Source of the DNA: an uncultured Acetatifactor sp. | GTDB taxonomy: Bacteria; Bacillota; Clostridia; Lachnospirales; Lachnospiraceae | Length of the DNA: 7,332 nucleotides | Direction: 5' to 3' | Assembly (NCBI GenBank): GCA_934394665.1 | Contig: CAKRRS010000105.1 | Location: 1 to 7,332 of the forward strand | Shown here: positions 1 through 7,116 of the stretch, one piece after another | How positions within the stretch are numbered: the stretch's first letter is position 1 | How the letters are laid out: every line of letters begins with the position of its first letter | Position numbers and translations under genes: made by a program | Notes under the pieces: model-generated | Told to the model about the DNA's origin: nothing | The model's database searches: none | Seen by the model: the letters and a program-made list of their open reading frames with translations, nothing else

Positions 1-57
1 ATCAAGTATGCCGATGAGACCATCAGACGTAAAGTTGGTAAGACTGGTAAGAAATAA
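1..57 (+). CDS. rplF: 50S ribosomal protein L6 (uL6), C-terminal end only
   Basis: Frame 1 is open from the window edge to a TAA at 55-57 and encodes the last 18 residues, ending in [10 protein letters not shown]. This basic tail, with a Y-A-D-E segment followed by R-R-K and G-K-T-G-K-K, is the usual C-terminus of bacterial L6, a large-subunit protein near the sarcin-ricin loop and the factor-binding site. rplR follows 20 nt later, which is the expected order in the spc operon. The rest of the gene lies upstream of the window, so its length and start cannot be judged. The call rests on a short tail plus context, both of which agree. Confidence 0.9.
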   Translation: MKYADETIRRKVGKTGKK

Positions 58-62
58 TAGAT

Positions 63-68
63 AAGGAG
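63..68 (+). promoter_or_regulatory. Ribosome binding site deciding the rplR start
   Basis: AAGGAG at 63-68 lies 9 nt before the ATG at 78 but only 3 nt before the in-frame ATG at 72. The spacing favours the start at 78, which also gives the usual L18 N-terminus (MVSK...). Confidence 0.75.
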
Positions 69-77
69 AGTATGAAG

Positions 78-446
78 ATGGTTAGTAAAGAGTCCAGACA
101 GTTAGTACGTGCAAAAAAGCACATGAAAATTCGTAACCGCTTCAGCGGCACTGCTGAAAGACCTCGTCTTGCAGTGTTCAGAAGCAATAATCATATGTAT
201 GCTCAAATTATCGACGATACAGTTGGTAACACTTTAGTATCTGCATCCACTCTTGAGAAAGAGATCAAGGCAGAGCTGGAGAAGACCAATAACGTTGATG
301 CAGCAGCATATCTTGGAACCGTGATCGCAAAGAGAGCAATCGAAAAGGGCATCAAGGAAGTTGTTTTCGACCGTGGCGGTTTCATTTATCAGGGTAAAGT
401 AGCAGCTTTAGCCGATGCAGCCAGAGAAGCTGGCCTGGAATTCTAG
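78..446 (+). CDS. rplR: 50S ribosomal protein L18 (uL18)
   Basis: This encodes a 122-residue protein, the normal length for L18 of Gram-positive bacteria. L18 binds 5S rRNA and, with L5 and L25-type proteins, helps dock it in the central protuberance of the large subunit. Visible family features are the basic N-terminus, the segment [20 protein letters not shown] near residues 26-45, and the C-terminal stretch with [23 protein letters not shown], which is the classic L18 ending. I place the start at 78 rather than at the in-frame ATG at 72 because of SD spacing. It lies between rplF and rpsE (21 nt gap) as in other spc operons and is surely co-transcribed with them. Nothing is truncated or odd. 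Confidence 0.97.
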   Translation: MVSKESRQLVRAKKHMKIRNRFSGTAERPRLAVFRSNNHMYAQIIDDTVGNTLVSASTLEKEIKAELEKTNNVDAAAYLGTVIAKRAIEKGIKEVVFDRGGFIYQGKVAALADAAREAGLEF

Positions 447-467
447 GAAAGGAAAGAGGAATACACC

Positions 468-977
468 ATGAAACACACAATCATAGATGCAAGCCAGTTA
501 GAGTTAAATGATAAAGTTGTTACCATCAAGCGTGTAACCAAGACCGTTAAGGGTGGTCGTAACATGAGATTCACCGCTCTGGTAGTAGTCGGTGACGGCA
601 ACGGTCATGTAGGCGCCGGTCTGGGAAAGGCTGTAGAAATTCCCGAAGCTATCCGTAAGGGTAAGGAAGATGCTGTAAAGCACATCGTAGAGATCAACCT
701 GGATGAGAACAATTCCATCACCCATGATTTCATCGGTAAGTATGGTTCTGCTAACGTTTTACTGAAGAAGGCTCCCGAAGGTACCGGTATCATCGCAGGT
801 GGTCCCGCCCGTGTCGTTTGTGAGCTCGCAGGTATCAAGAATATCCGTACCAAGTCTCTTGGCTCCAACAATAAGCAGAACGTCGTTCTTGCAACCATCT
901 CCGGTTTAAGCCAGATCAAGGCTCCCGAAGAAGTAGCAAAGAATCGTGGAAAGTCTGTTGAGGAAGTTCTGGCGTAA
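468..977 (+). CDS. rpsE: 30S ribosomal protein S5 (uS5)
   Basis: This encodes 169 residues, a full-length S5. S5 sits at the mRNA entry side of the small subunit, contributes to decoding accuracy, and is where spectinomycin-resistance changes classically map. The N-terminal double-stranded-RNA-binding-like domain (about residues 11-75) contains the hallmark [19 protein letters not shown] followed by [10 protein letters not shown]. The C-terminal domain contains [19 protein letters not shown] and the S-L-G-S-N-N motif. The spectinomycin-loop region (about residues 20-32, with VKGGRN) looks wild type by eye. A purine-rich GGAAAGAGGAA SD lies just upstream of the ATG. The next gene, rpmD, is 48 nt away. 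Confidence 0.98.
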   Translation: MKHTIIDASQLELNDKVVTIKRVTKTVKGGRNMRFTALVVVGDGNGHVGAGLGKAVEIPEAIRKGKEDAVKHIVEINLDENNSITHDFIGKYGSANVLLKKAPEGTGIIAGGPARVVCELAGIKNIRTKSLGSNNKQNVVLATISGLSQIKAPEEVAKNRGKSVEEVLA

Positions 978-1025
978 GCCGGATCTTCCCGTTAAGTTGA
1001 CAGGGCCAACAGAAAGGAGTAGAGT

Positions 1026-1211
1026 ATGGCAGACAAGAAGTTAAAGATCACTCTGGTAAAGTCCACTATCGGTGCTGTACCGAAGAATAAAGCAATCGTG
1101 GAGTCTATGGGACTGCGTAAGATCGGCAAGTCCGTAGTACTGCCTGATAATGATGCAACAAGAGGACAGATCCGTCAGGTGAATCATTTGATCAAGGTAG
1201 AAGAAGCATAA
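1026..1211 (+). CDS. rpmD: 50S ribosomal protein L30 (uL30)
   Basis: This encodes 61 residues, the expected size of bacterial L30, a small peripheral protein of the large subunit. The family pattern is clear: K-I-T-L-V-K-S at the N-terminus, then an S-M-G-L-R-K-I-G-K-S-V-V-L-P core and the ending R-G-Q-I-R-Q-V-N-H-L-I-K-V-E-E. AAAGGAG at 1013-1019 is 6 nt before the ATG. rplO follows with a 21 nt spacer, so the gene belongs to the same transcript. L30 is dispensable or absent in some lineages; here it is intact. Confidence 0.97.
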   Translation: MADKKLKITLVKSTIGAVPKNKAIVESMGLRKIGKSVVLPDNDATRGQIRQVNHLIKVEEA

Positions 1212-1217
1212 TCAGAT

Positions 1218-1225
1218 AAGGAGGT
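1218..1225 (+). promoter_or_regulatory. Ribosome binding site deciding the rplO start
   Basis: The near-perfect anti-16S match AAGGAGGT at 1218-1225 ends 7 nt before the ATG at 1233. A GTG at 1224 in the same frame overlaps this SD and so cannot be the start it serves. Confidence 0.85.
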
Positions 1226-1232
1226 GTTAGGA

Positions 1233-1673
1233 ATGGAATTATCCAATTTAAGACCTGCAGAAGGTTCCAAACACAGTGATAATTTTAGAAGAGGCCGTGG
1301 ACACGGTTCAGGAAATGGCAAGACCGCAGGTAAGGGTCATAAGGGACAGAAGGCTCGTTCCGGAGCTCCCAGACCCGGTTTCGAAGGTGGTCAGATGCCT
1401 TTATACAGACGTATTCCTAAGAGAGGTTTCACGAACAGAAACACGAAGGAAATCGTTGCTATCAATGTAAGTGCTCTGGAGTGCTTTGACAACGGTGCTA
1501 CCGTTGATGTAAACGCATTAGTTGAAGCAGGAATTATCAAGAACCCCAGAGATGGAGTAAAGATCCTTGGAAACGGAGAACTTACCAAAAAGCTTGATGT
1601 AAAGGTAGATGCTTTCAGTGCATCCGCAAAAGAAAAGATCGAGGCTCTTGGTGGAACTGCTGAGGTGATGTAA
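1233..1673 (+). CDS. rplO: 50S ribosomal protein L15 (uL15)
   Basis: This encodes 146 residues, the normal length for bacterial L15, an early-to-middle assembly protein of the large subunit. The N-terminus [14 protein letters not shown] is followed by the Gly/Arg/Lys-rich extension ([20 protein letters not shown], about residues 20-39) that threads into 23S rRNA, and then by [18 protein letters not shown]. The C-terminal globular half ends with the L15/L18e pattern I-L-G-N-G-E-L ... [14 protein letters not shown]. The ATG at 1233 is chosen over the in-frame GTG at 1224. The TAA stop shares its last base with the secY ATG (TAATG), so translation of the two is probably coupled. Confidence 0.97.
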   Translation: MELSNLRPAEGSKHSDNFRRGRGHGSGNGKTAGKGHKGQKARSGAPRPGFEGGQMPLYRRIPKRGFTNRNTKEIVAINVSALECFDNGATVDVNALVEAGIIKNPRDGVKILGNGELTKKLDVKVDAFSASAKEKIEALGGTAEVM

Positions 1674-2986
1674 TGCTTACAACACTGAAAAACGCATTTA
1701 AAATCAAAGAAATCAGACAAAAGATTCTTTTTACACTGGGAATGTTAGTTGTGATCCGTATCGGATCACAGCTTCCCGTACCCGGAGTGGACACGAAATT
1801 CTTTTCTCAGTGGTTTGCCCAGCAGACAGGCGGTGCGTTCAGTTTCTTCGATGCCATTACGGGCGGTTCCTTCCTGAACATGTCTATTCTGGCATTGAAC
1901 ATCAACCCTTATATTACATCTTCCATTATCATGCAGCTGCTTACAATTGCTATTCCCAAGCTGGAAGAAATGCAGCGTGACGGTGAGGACGGCCGTAAGA
2001 AAATGGTCGCTATCACCAGATACGTTACCGTAGCGCTCGCACTGATCCAGTCCACAGCAATGGCAATCGGTTTTGGCAGACAGGGCTACTTGATCGAGTT
2101 CAACGCCCTGAATGTAATTACCACGATCACGGCACTTACCGCCGGTAGTGCTTTCCTGATGTGGGTGGGTGAACGAATCACAGAAAAAGGTATCGGAAAT
2201 GGTATTTCCATCGTACTGGTAATCAACATCATTTCCCGACTGCCTCAAGACCTGAGCAATCTGTTTGAGCAGTTTGTGTTCGGAAAAGCTCCGGCAACCG
2301 CGATTCTTGCAGTAGTGATCATCTTCGCAATTATTATTGCCATGGTGGTACTGGTTATCATCTTAAACGATGGTGTGCGCAAGATTCCGGTACAGTATGC
2401 CAAGAAAATGCAGGGCAGAAAGATGGTCGGCGGACAGACCTCCAACATTCCGTTGAAGGTAAATACTTCCGGCGTTATTCCCATCATTTTTGCACAGTCC
2501 ATTATGCAGTTCCCGATTATTATCTGTTCCTTTATCGGATATAACGGAACCGGTGTATGGGCAGAGATCCTGAAGGGATTGAATTCCTCTTACTGGTGCA
2601 AACCCAGTCAGCCGGTTTATTCCCTGGGACTGTTACTTTACATTGTATTGATTGTATTTTTTGCATACTTCTATACATCCATTACATTTAATCCTTTGAT
2701 GATTGCCGATAATATGAAGAAGCAGGGCGGCTTTATCCCCGGTATCAGACCCGGTAAGCCTACCAGCGATTATCTGAATAAGATTTTGAATTATATTGTA
2801 TTCATCGGCGCAATCGGTCTGATCATTGTATCTGTGATCCCGTATTTCTTCAACGGTGTGTTCGGTGCAAGCGTATCCTTCGGTGGTACCAGCCTGATCA
2901 TTATCGTAAGTGTAGTACTGGAGACCATGAAGCAGGTAGAATCTCAGATGCTTGTACGTAACTACAAGGGATTCCTGGAAGATTAG
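1673..2986 (+). CDS. secY: Protein translocase subunit SecY
   Basis: This encodes 437 residues with about ten hydrophobic segments, forming the channel of the Sec translocon in the cytoplasmic membrane with SecE and SecG. Visible hallmarks are GSQLPVPGVD near residue 31, the plug and TM2 region about 58-95 with LNINPYITSSIIMQLL, GERITEKGIGNGIS (166-179), and the cytoplasmic loop RKIPVQYAKKMQGRK (236-250). The second large cytoplasmic loop, GGFIPGIRPGKPTSDYL (352-368), docks SecA and the ribosome. The protein ends NYKGFLED. The start codon overlaps the rplO stop, and the likely SD GAGGTGA (1662-1668) lies inside rplO. An external loop near residues 303-314 contains a single cysteine (C309) and may be lineage-specific. 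A terminator follows directly. Confidence 0.98.
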   Translation: MLTTLKNAFKIKEIRQKILFTLGMLVVIRIGSQLPVPGVDTKFFSQWFAQQTGGAFSFFDAITGGSFLNMSILALNINPYITSSIIMQLLTIAIPKLEEMQRDGEDGRKKMVAITRYVTVALALIQSTAMAIGFGRQGYLIEFNALNVITTITALTAGSAFLMWVGERITEKGIGNGISIVLVINIISRLPQDLSNLFEQFVFGKAPATAILAVVIIFAIIIAMVVLVIILNDGVRKIPVQYAKKMQGRKMVGGQTSNIPLKVNTSGVIPIIFAQSIMQFPIIICSFIGYNGTGVWAEILKGLNSSYWCKPSQPVYSLGLLLYIVLIVFFAYFYTSITFNPLMIADNMKKQGGFIPGIRPGKPTSDYLNKILNYIVFIGAIGLIIVSVIPYFFNGVFGASVSFGGTSLIIIVSVVLETMKQVESQMLVRNYKGFLED

Positions 2987-2997
2987 CAGCATAACAG

Positions 2998-3032
2998 TAA
3001 CCGGATGGTTTATGATCATCCGGTTATTTTTT
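2998..3032 (+). terminator. Rho-independent terminator after secY
   Basis: TAACCGGATG (2998-3007) pairs perfectly with CATCCGGTTA (3017-3026), giving a 10 bp stem and a 9 nt loop. A run of six T follows at once (3027-3032 region). It starts 11 nt after the secY stop, so the spc transcript should end, at least partly, before adk. Confidence 0.9.
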
Positions 3033-3072
3033 GTATAGACTTGGTAATGACTTTGTATTGTTGCAAAATCTA

Positions 3073-3101
3073 TTGCAAAAAAGCCGCAGTAAAGTTAAAA
3101 T
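3073..3101 (+). promoter_or_regulatory. Candidate sigma-A promoter for adk-map-infA
   Basis: TTGCAA (3073-3078) and TAAAAT (3096-3101) are separated by 17 nt. They match the housekeeping consensus at 4 of 6 and 5 of 6 positions. The promoter would start RNA near 3108. The octamer TTGCAAAA occurs twice (3061-3068 and 3073-3080), the second copy covering the -35 box. The position directly behind a terminator supports the call, but no start site is proven. Confidence 0.6.
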
Positions 3102-3107
3102 ATAAAT

Positions 3108-3207
3108 GTTGGGCTGTATATGAGCTATAGAAAGAGCAGTGCCCCAGGTTACAGGGAGACAGGAATATATACGATACCCTTAAAAGTGGGCAGGAATGGA
3201 GGACAAA
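3108..3207 (+). promoter_or_regulatory. Untranslated leader of adk
   Basis: About 100 nt lie between the predicted start of RNA and the adk ATG. I see short GC-rich complementary blocks (for example GGGC near 3111 and GCCC near 3141) but no riboswitch class that I recognise and no convincing terminator/antiterminator pair. GGAGGA at 3198-3203 is the SD and selects the ATG at 3208. The in-frame ATG at 3196 lies upstream of that SD and is rejected as the start. Confidence 0.4.
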
Positions 3208-3849
3208 ATGAAGATTATCATGTTAGGCGCACCCGGTGCGGGCAAAGGTACTCAGGCAAAGATGATCGCTGAAAAGTACGGAATCCCTCATGTATCCACA
3301 GGAGATATTTTCCGTGCAAATATCAAGAACGGAACCGAGCTTGGTATGGAAGCAAAGAAATACATGGATCAGGGACAGCTGGTTCCCGATGAGCTGACTG
3401 TTAAGATCCTCTTAGACAGAGTAGCACAGGACGATTGCAAGAACGGTTATGTACTGGATGGATTCCCCAGAACCATTCCTCAGGCAGAGGTACTGGACAA
3501 GGCACTGACCGAACTGGGAGACGCCATTGATTTTGCAATCGATGTAAATGTTCCCGACGAGAATATCGTTAAGAGAATGTCCGGCAGACGTGCATGTCTG
3601 TCCTGCGGCGCAACTTATCATGTTGAGCACATTCCTCCCAAGAAGGAAGGCATCTGTGATAAGTGCGGACAGGAACTGGTGCTGCGTGATGATGACAAGC
3701 CTGAGACCGTACTGAACCGTCTGAAGGTATATCATGACCAGACCCAGCCCCTGATTGATTTCTATACGAAGAAAAATGTATTAAAGACCGTAGACGGCAC
3801 CAAGGATATGAAGGAAGTATTTGCGGATATCGTAGCAATCCTTGGCTAA
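3208..3849 (+). CDS. adk: Adenylate kinase, zinc-binding long-lid form
   Basis: This encodes 213 residues of a cytoplasmic enzyme that interconverts ATP + AMP and 2 ADP, keeping adenylate energy charge balanced. The P-loop GAPGAGKGT is at 7-15, followed by the AMP-binding motif HVSTGDIFR (28-36) and the family signature YVLDGFPRT (81-89). The lid begins at R-M-S-G-R-R (123-128) and carries two Cys-x2-Cys pairs at C130/C133 and C150/C153. This is the structural zinc site typical of Gram-positive adenylate kinases. The start at 3208 gives the standard [11 protein letters not shown]-terminus. Following secY and preceding map is the classical order, but here a terminator and a probable promoter separate it from secY. 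Confidence 0.98.
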   Translation: MKIIMLGAPGAGKGTQAKMIAEKYGIPHVSTGDIFRANIKNGTELGMEAKKYMDQGQLVPDELTVKILLDRVAQDDCKNGYVLDGFPRTIPQAEVLDKALTELGDAIDFAIDVNVPDENIVKRMSGRRACLSCGATYHVEHIPPKKEGICDKCGQELVLRDDDKPETVLNRLKVYHDQTQPLIDFYTKKNVLKTVDGTKDMKEVFADIVAILG

Positions 3850-3855
3850 GGAAAG

Positions 3856-3889
3856 TCCGGATATCTGACAGACAGCAGTAATGTCCGGA
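3856..3889 (+). other. Intercistronic hairpin between adk and map
   Basis: TCCGGATAT (3856-3864) can pair with ATGTCCGGA (3881-3889), with one G-U pair, around a 16 nt loop. No T run follows, so it is not an intrinsic terminator. It stands 7 nt after the adk stop and ends 4 nt before the map SD. It could stabilise the upstream message or affect map initiation; that role is inference. Confidence 0.5.
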
Positions 3890-3907
3890 ACAGAAAGGTG
3901 AATAAAA

Positions 3908-4660
3908 ATGGCAGTAACGATCAAGTCACAGCGTGAAATTGAGCTGATGAGAGAATCATGTAAACTTTTGGCAGATGTATTCAGTAATTTGGAGAGAGCG
4001 GTACACCCCGGAGTATCCACTATGGATATCAATCAACTGGGAGAAAAGCTGATTCGTGCGCACGGTTGTATTCCCAATTTCCTGAATTATAACGGATATC
4101 CCGCTTCTATCTGCGTATCGGTGAATGATGAAGTCGTACATGGTATTCCTCATAAGGATCATATTCTTCACGAGGGTGATATTGTAAGTCTGGATGCCGG
4201 ACTGATCTATAAGGGATATCATTCCGATATGGCACGTACTTTCCCGGTGGGTCAGGTGAGCGAGGAAGCAAGACTTCTGATGGAAAGAACGAAGGAGAGC
4301 TTCTTTGCAGGTGTAAAAATGGCGACAGCAGGAAATCATCTGTATGATATCTCTAATGCGATTGATGCATATATCAAGCCCTTCGGTTATGGTATTGTCC
4401 GTGATCTGGTAGGCCACGGTATCGGCACCAGTTTACATGAGGATCCGCAGATCCCCAATTTCGCACAGCGCAGACGCGGCTTAAAACTGCAGGCAGGCAT
4501 GACACTTGCCGTAGAACCGATGATCAACATCGGAAGACCGGATGTAGAGTGGCTGGATGATGACTGGACAGTGGTAACGGAAGACGGATCTCTGTCTGCT
4601 CATTATGAGAACACGATTCTGATCACGGACGGAGAACCGGAGATATTGACTTTGTACTAA
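3908..4660 (+). CDS. map: Methionine aminopeptidase, type I
   Basis: This encodes 250 residues, a full-length type Ia enzyme that removes the initiator methionine from nascent proteins after deformylation. It has the pita-bread fold with a two-metal site. All expected active-site residues are present: H79 in VVHGIP, D96 in SLDAG, D107 in HSDMART, H170 in VGHGIGT, H177 in LHEDP, E203 in AVEPM and E234 in HYENT. There is no N-terminal SEC-C zinc-finger extension. AAAGGTG at 3894-3900 is a good SD for the ATG at 3908. It lies 58 nt after adk and 38 nt before the KOW-protein gene, so it is presumably on the adk transcript. Confidence 0.98.
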   Translation: MAVTIKSQREIELMRESCKLLADVFSNLERAVHPGVSTMDINQLGEKLIRAHGCIPNFLNYNGYPASICVSVNDEVVHGIPHKDHILHEGDIVSLDAGLIYKGYHSDMARTFPVGQVSEEARLLMERTKESFFAGVKMATAGNHLYDISNAIDAYIKPFGYGIVRDLVGHGIGTSLHEDPQIPNFAQRRRGLKLQAGMTLAVEPMINIGRPDVEWLDDDWTVVTEDGSLSAHYENTILITDGEPEILTLY

Positions 4661-4698
4661 ATTACGAAATTTCAGGCAGGAAAGGTAAGATTTACGGT

Positions 4699-4974
4699 AT
4701 GACAGGAGAACTTGCAACTTCAAAAGCCGGACATGACAAGGACAGATTATATCTTGTGGTAAAAGAAGATGAGGAAAATGTATATCTGTGCGACGGAAGG
4801 CTTCGCGGAGTGACCAACCCCAAAAAGAAAAAGAAAAAGCATATCCAGATCATACATGTGTCCCTGCCGGCGGAATTGGTGCAGAGAGCTGCCCGGGCAT
4901 CCGAAGAGACAGAAGACGCGATCAATGAGGAAATCCGGAAGTCTCTGGAAACATATCTTGCGAATAAAAAATAA
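4699..4974 (+). CDS. Small KOW-domain RNA-binding protein (L14e/L6e/L27e-like)
   Basis: This encodes 91 residues. The N-terminal half (about 1-45) has the KOW-like pattern of a small beta barrel: G-x-L-A-x-S-x-A-G-H-D-K-D, then hydrophobic strands LYLVVKE and VYLCDGRLRGV. Proteins of this type between map and infA are common in clostridia and are annotated as KOW RNA-binding or L14e-like ribosomal proteins; their exact job is not known to me. A lysine run (42-47) links to a C-terminal part (50-88) with a strand-like IHVSLPAEL and two helices rich in E, A, R and L, somewhat like a ribbon-helix-helix unit. The best SD-like sequence, AGGAAAGGT (4678-4685), is 13 nt from the ATG, which is long, so initiation may be weak. 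The frame stays open upstream to before 4669 but has no ATG, GTG or TTG there. Confidence 0.8.
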   Translation: MTGELATSKAGHDKDRLYLVVKEDEENVYLCDGRLRGVTNPKKKKKKHIQIIHVSLPAELVQRAARASEETEDAINEEIRKSLETYLANKK

Positions 4975-5040
4975 AGATATTTTCGTGGATCATAAATGTA
5001 AGATGAAGCAACAAAAAGTAGAAAGCTATGGAGGAATTTT

Positions 5041-5259
5041 ATGTCTAAAAGTGATGTAATCGAAATCGAAGGAACTGTTGTGGAGAAGCTTCCCAATACC
5101 ATGTTCCGTGTGGAACTGGAGAACGGACACAGAGTACTGGCTACCATCAGTGGTAAGCTTCGTCAGAACTTCATCCGTATCCTTCCCGGAGATAAGGTAA
5201 CACTGGAACTGTCTCCTTACGATCTGAGCAAGGGACGTATTATCTGGAGAGACAAGTAG
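5041..5259 (+). CDS. infA: Translation initiation factor IF-1
   Basis: This encodes 72 residues, exactly the normal bacterial length. IF-1 is a single S1/OB-fold protein that binds the A site of the 30S subunit and works with IF-2 and IF-3 in start-site selection. Nearly the whole protein is diagnostic: [40 protein letters not shown], then [25 protein letters not shown] at 5030-5036 provides the SD. It follows the KOW-protein gene by 66 nt. In related genomes rpmJ usually comes next; here a large membrane-protein gene follows after 36 nt. Confidence 0.99.
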   Translation: MSKSDVIEIEGTVVEKLPNTMFRVELENGHRVLATISGKLRQNFIRILPGDKVTLELSPYDLSKGRIIWRDK

Positions 5260-5295
5260 ACCATTGCCAAAGACGGTCACAGGGAGAACATCAGA

Positions 5296-7035
5296 ATGGA
5301 AAGCGTAAGAAAAAAACACATTGACAGTGTAAAATGGATTCTGATTACGCTTATTTTACTATTATATCCGTTAACTCATATCAGCGATGGAATCGATTTG
5401 TGGGATGGCGGATATAATTATGCAAATTTTAAATTTTCCGGATTGGCACATATGGATTCTATGTGGTATTTTGCTACATGGCTTGCCAATCAGGTGGGGA
5501 GCTTTTTTACGGCATTGCCTTATGGAAGCACCTGCATTGGGATGAACGTCTATACAGGACTGGTCATTAGTGCCATGTCTCTTACGGCGTTCTTTTTCTG
5601 CGTCCGCAAACTTCATATGCCGTCTATACTGGTGTTGACCGGCCAGCTGATAGCAATCAGTCTATGCTGGGCGCCTTCGGGAATGCTTTACAGCTATCTG
5701 ACGTATGCCTTTATTCTTGTCGCAACAATTTTTCTGTATCTGGGACTGATCGAGGATAAAAACAGCTATCTTGTAATAGCCGGTGTTGTTCTGGGATGGA
5801 ATGTTGCTGTGAGATTCTCGAATCTGGTGCAAATGGGACTGATCCTGGCAGTATGGGGATATGGGGTCATTGACCGGAAAAAACTACGCAGAGTTTTGCA
5901 ACAGACGGGATTCTGCATAGCCGGCTATGCGGGAGCCCTTGGCACATTTCTGGGAATCATGGCATGGAAATATGGATTGGGAAATTATATAGAAGGAATA
6001 CTGCGCCTGTTCCAAATGACAGAGCAGGCAGATGACTATTCGCCCGGATGGATGCTGTTGGGAATGGTTTGGGCATATTATGATTGCTTGTATTTTCTGA
6101 AGCGTTTTGCACTGGCACTGATCATCGGTATTCTTTTTTGCGTTTTGCTTCCGGCATCGTGGAAAAAAACAAAAAAAGGCATTACCATTGCGATTATGGC
6201 CATTTTAAGCATCTGGCTGATCCAAAATCGCTTTTGCTCCGGGGATTATGCGTCTTATACGTCCATATATTATCCGTGCGTGACAGTATTGACGTTGACG
6301 CTGTGCCTGTCTTTTTATCAACTGATAGACCGGAAGGCATCCGGGGAAAATAAGCTTTTGGGAATACTCCTGATGCTTACGATCTTAATCACATCGCTGG
6401 GTGGCAATAATGCAATCTATTCCAGTATGAACAATCTGTTTTTGGTGTTGCCCGGTTTTTTATGGCTGGTCTGGGGATTATGTAAGGAAAATAAGTGTAT
6501 CCGGGTATTTCCGGTGCAGTGCCTGCTCCTTGTGGCAATAGGTTTCCTGCTGGTACAGAGTGTCAGGTTTGACCGGAAATTCGTATATGAGGAAGCCGCC
6601 GGCGAGTGGAACCTGACATATCGGGTGGAGAAAATTCCGGTATTGAAGGGGATGAAGACGAATCCGCAGAAAGCAGAGGCACTGGAGAGTTTATATCAAT
6701 ATATTACGGACAACGGATTGCAGGATAAAAAATGTATATTGTACGGGGAAATTCCCGGGGTAGCATACTATATGGATCTGGAACCGGCAATGAATATATG
6801 GAGTGATTTAAGGTCTTATCATTACAAAATTATGGAACGGGACCTGAAAGCGGTATCCCCAAGACCGGTTATCATCATGACAACGGAATGTTCGCAATAC
6901 GTTTCGGGAGAAGCGGAGGAAGATTTGTTCTGGGATAAGTCGATGGAAGACAAAATGAATCTGCTCTGTTCTTATATAGAAGATAATCAATTTGTGCTGA
7001 CATTTCAAAATGATAAATTTGCAATTTATGAATAG
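5296..7035 (+). CDS. Polytopic membrane protein, possible GT-C-type glycosyltransferase
   Basis: This encodes 579 residues. About 11-13 hydrophobic segments run from residue 12 to 421 (clear ones near 12-28, 84-103, 110-151, 203-225, 270-287, 323-342, 352-367, 380-395 and 404-421). A soluble tail of about 155 residues (425-579) follows. The loop after the first segment is acidic and aromatic (D31, D34 and D37 in DGIDLWDGGYNYANF), and a later loop carries SLGGNNAIYSSMNN (367-380). An acidic first outer loop, many membrane helices and a C-terminal soluble domain fit GT-C lipid-linked-sugar glycosyltransferases, but I see no definitive motif, so the function is unproven. AGGGAG (5281-5286) is a fair SD for ATG 5296. 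Codon choice differs from the ribosomal neighbours: more AAA, ATA and CGG, and less CGT and AAG, as in weakly expressed or transferred genes. It is collinear with infA and probably reached by read-through. Confidence 0.75.
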   Translation: MESVRKKHIDSVKWILITLILLLYPLTHISDGIDLWDGGYNYANFKFSGLAHMDSMWYFATWLANQVGSFFTALPYGSTCIGMNVYTGLVISAMSLTAFFFCVRKLHMPSILVLTGQLIAISLCWAPSGMLYSYLTYAFILVATIFLYLGLIEDKNSYLVIAGVVLGWNVAVRFSNLVQMGLILAVWGYGVIDRKKLRRVLQQTGFCIAGYAGALGTFLGIMAWKYGLGNYIEGILRLFQMTEQADDYSPGWMLLGMVWAYYDCLYFLKRFALALIIGILFCVLLPASWKKTKKGITIAIMAILSIWLIQNRFCSGDYASYTSIYYPCVTVLTLTLCLSFYQLIDRKASGENKLLGILLMLTILITSLGGNNAIYSSMNNLFLVLPGFLWLVWGLCKENKCIRVFPVQCLLLVAIGFLLVQSVRFDRKFVYEEAAGEWNLTYRVEKIPVLKGMKTNPQKAEALESLYQYITDNGLQDKKCILYGEIPGVAYYMDLEPAMNIWSDLRSYHYKIMERDLKAVSPRPVIIMTTECSQYVSGEAEEDLFWDKSMEDKMNLLCSYIEDNQFVLTFQNDKFAIYE

Positions 7036-7087
7036 AAATAGCACGAAAACTATTAACAAAAAGTTTACAAATATATGGGAAAACAGC

Positions 7088-7116
7088 TTGCATTTCCTGG
7101 AATGTGATGCTATAAT
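7088..7116 (+). promoter_or_regulatory. Strong extended -10 sigma-A promoter for rpmJ and downstream genes
   Basis: TTGCAT (7088-7093) is followed after 17 nt by a perfect TATAAT (7111-7116). A TG one base upstream of the -10 (7108-7109) makes an extended -10 element. An A/T-rich tract precedes it (about 7036-7080) and could act as an UP element. RNA would begin near 7123, leaving a leader of about 27 nt to rpmJ. I see no terminator between the membrane-protein gene and this promoter. Confidence 0.85.

Noticed and set aside
72..77. Upstream in-frame ATG as the rplR start
   Set aside because: It is only 3 nt from the AAGGAG SD, while the ATG at 78 has a 9 nt spacing and gives the usual L18 N-terminus.
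1224..1232. GTG start giving a longer rplO
   Set aside because: The GTG overlaps the SD sequence itself; the ATG at 1233 is correctly spaced and matches the L15 N-terminus.
1766..2248. Long open frame of 160 codons on the minus strand within secY
   Set aside because: It is antisense to a highly conserved gene, has no plausible RBS or recognisable family, and is Cys/His/Gln-rich in the way antisense frames of membrane-protein genes tend to be.
3031..3061. TTGTAT (3031) with TGTATT/TATTGT near 3054-3061 as an additional adk promoter
   Set aside because: The -10 match is poor, and the -35 would overlap the terminator T run; the TTGCAA/TAAAAT pair downstream is better.
3196..3207. ATG at 3196 as the adk start
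   Set aside because: It lies upstream of the GGAGGA SD (3198-3203). The ATG at 3208 gives the canonical [10 protein letters not shown] start.
4856..5059. 67-codon open frame overlapping the KOW gene end and infA start
   Set aside because: It is out of frame with two well-supported genes, has no SD, and its composition (Cys/Arg-rich, then a KOW-gene shadow) looks random.
5258..5277. GACC...GGTC inverted repeat after infA as a terminator
   Set aside because: The stem is only about 4 bp with no T tract, too weak to end the infA transcript.
7013..7029. Inverted repeat ATAAATT-TGC-AATTTAT at the end of the membrane-protein gene as a terminator
   Set aside because: The stem is only A/T pairs, lies inside the coding region and is not followed by a T run, so it is unlikely to terminate transcription.
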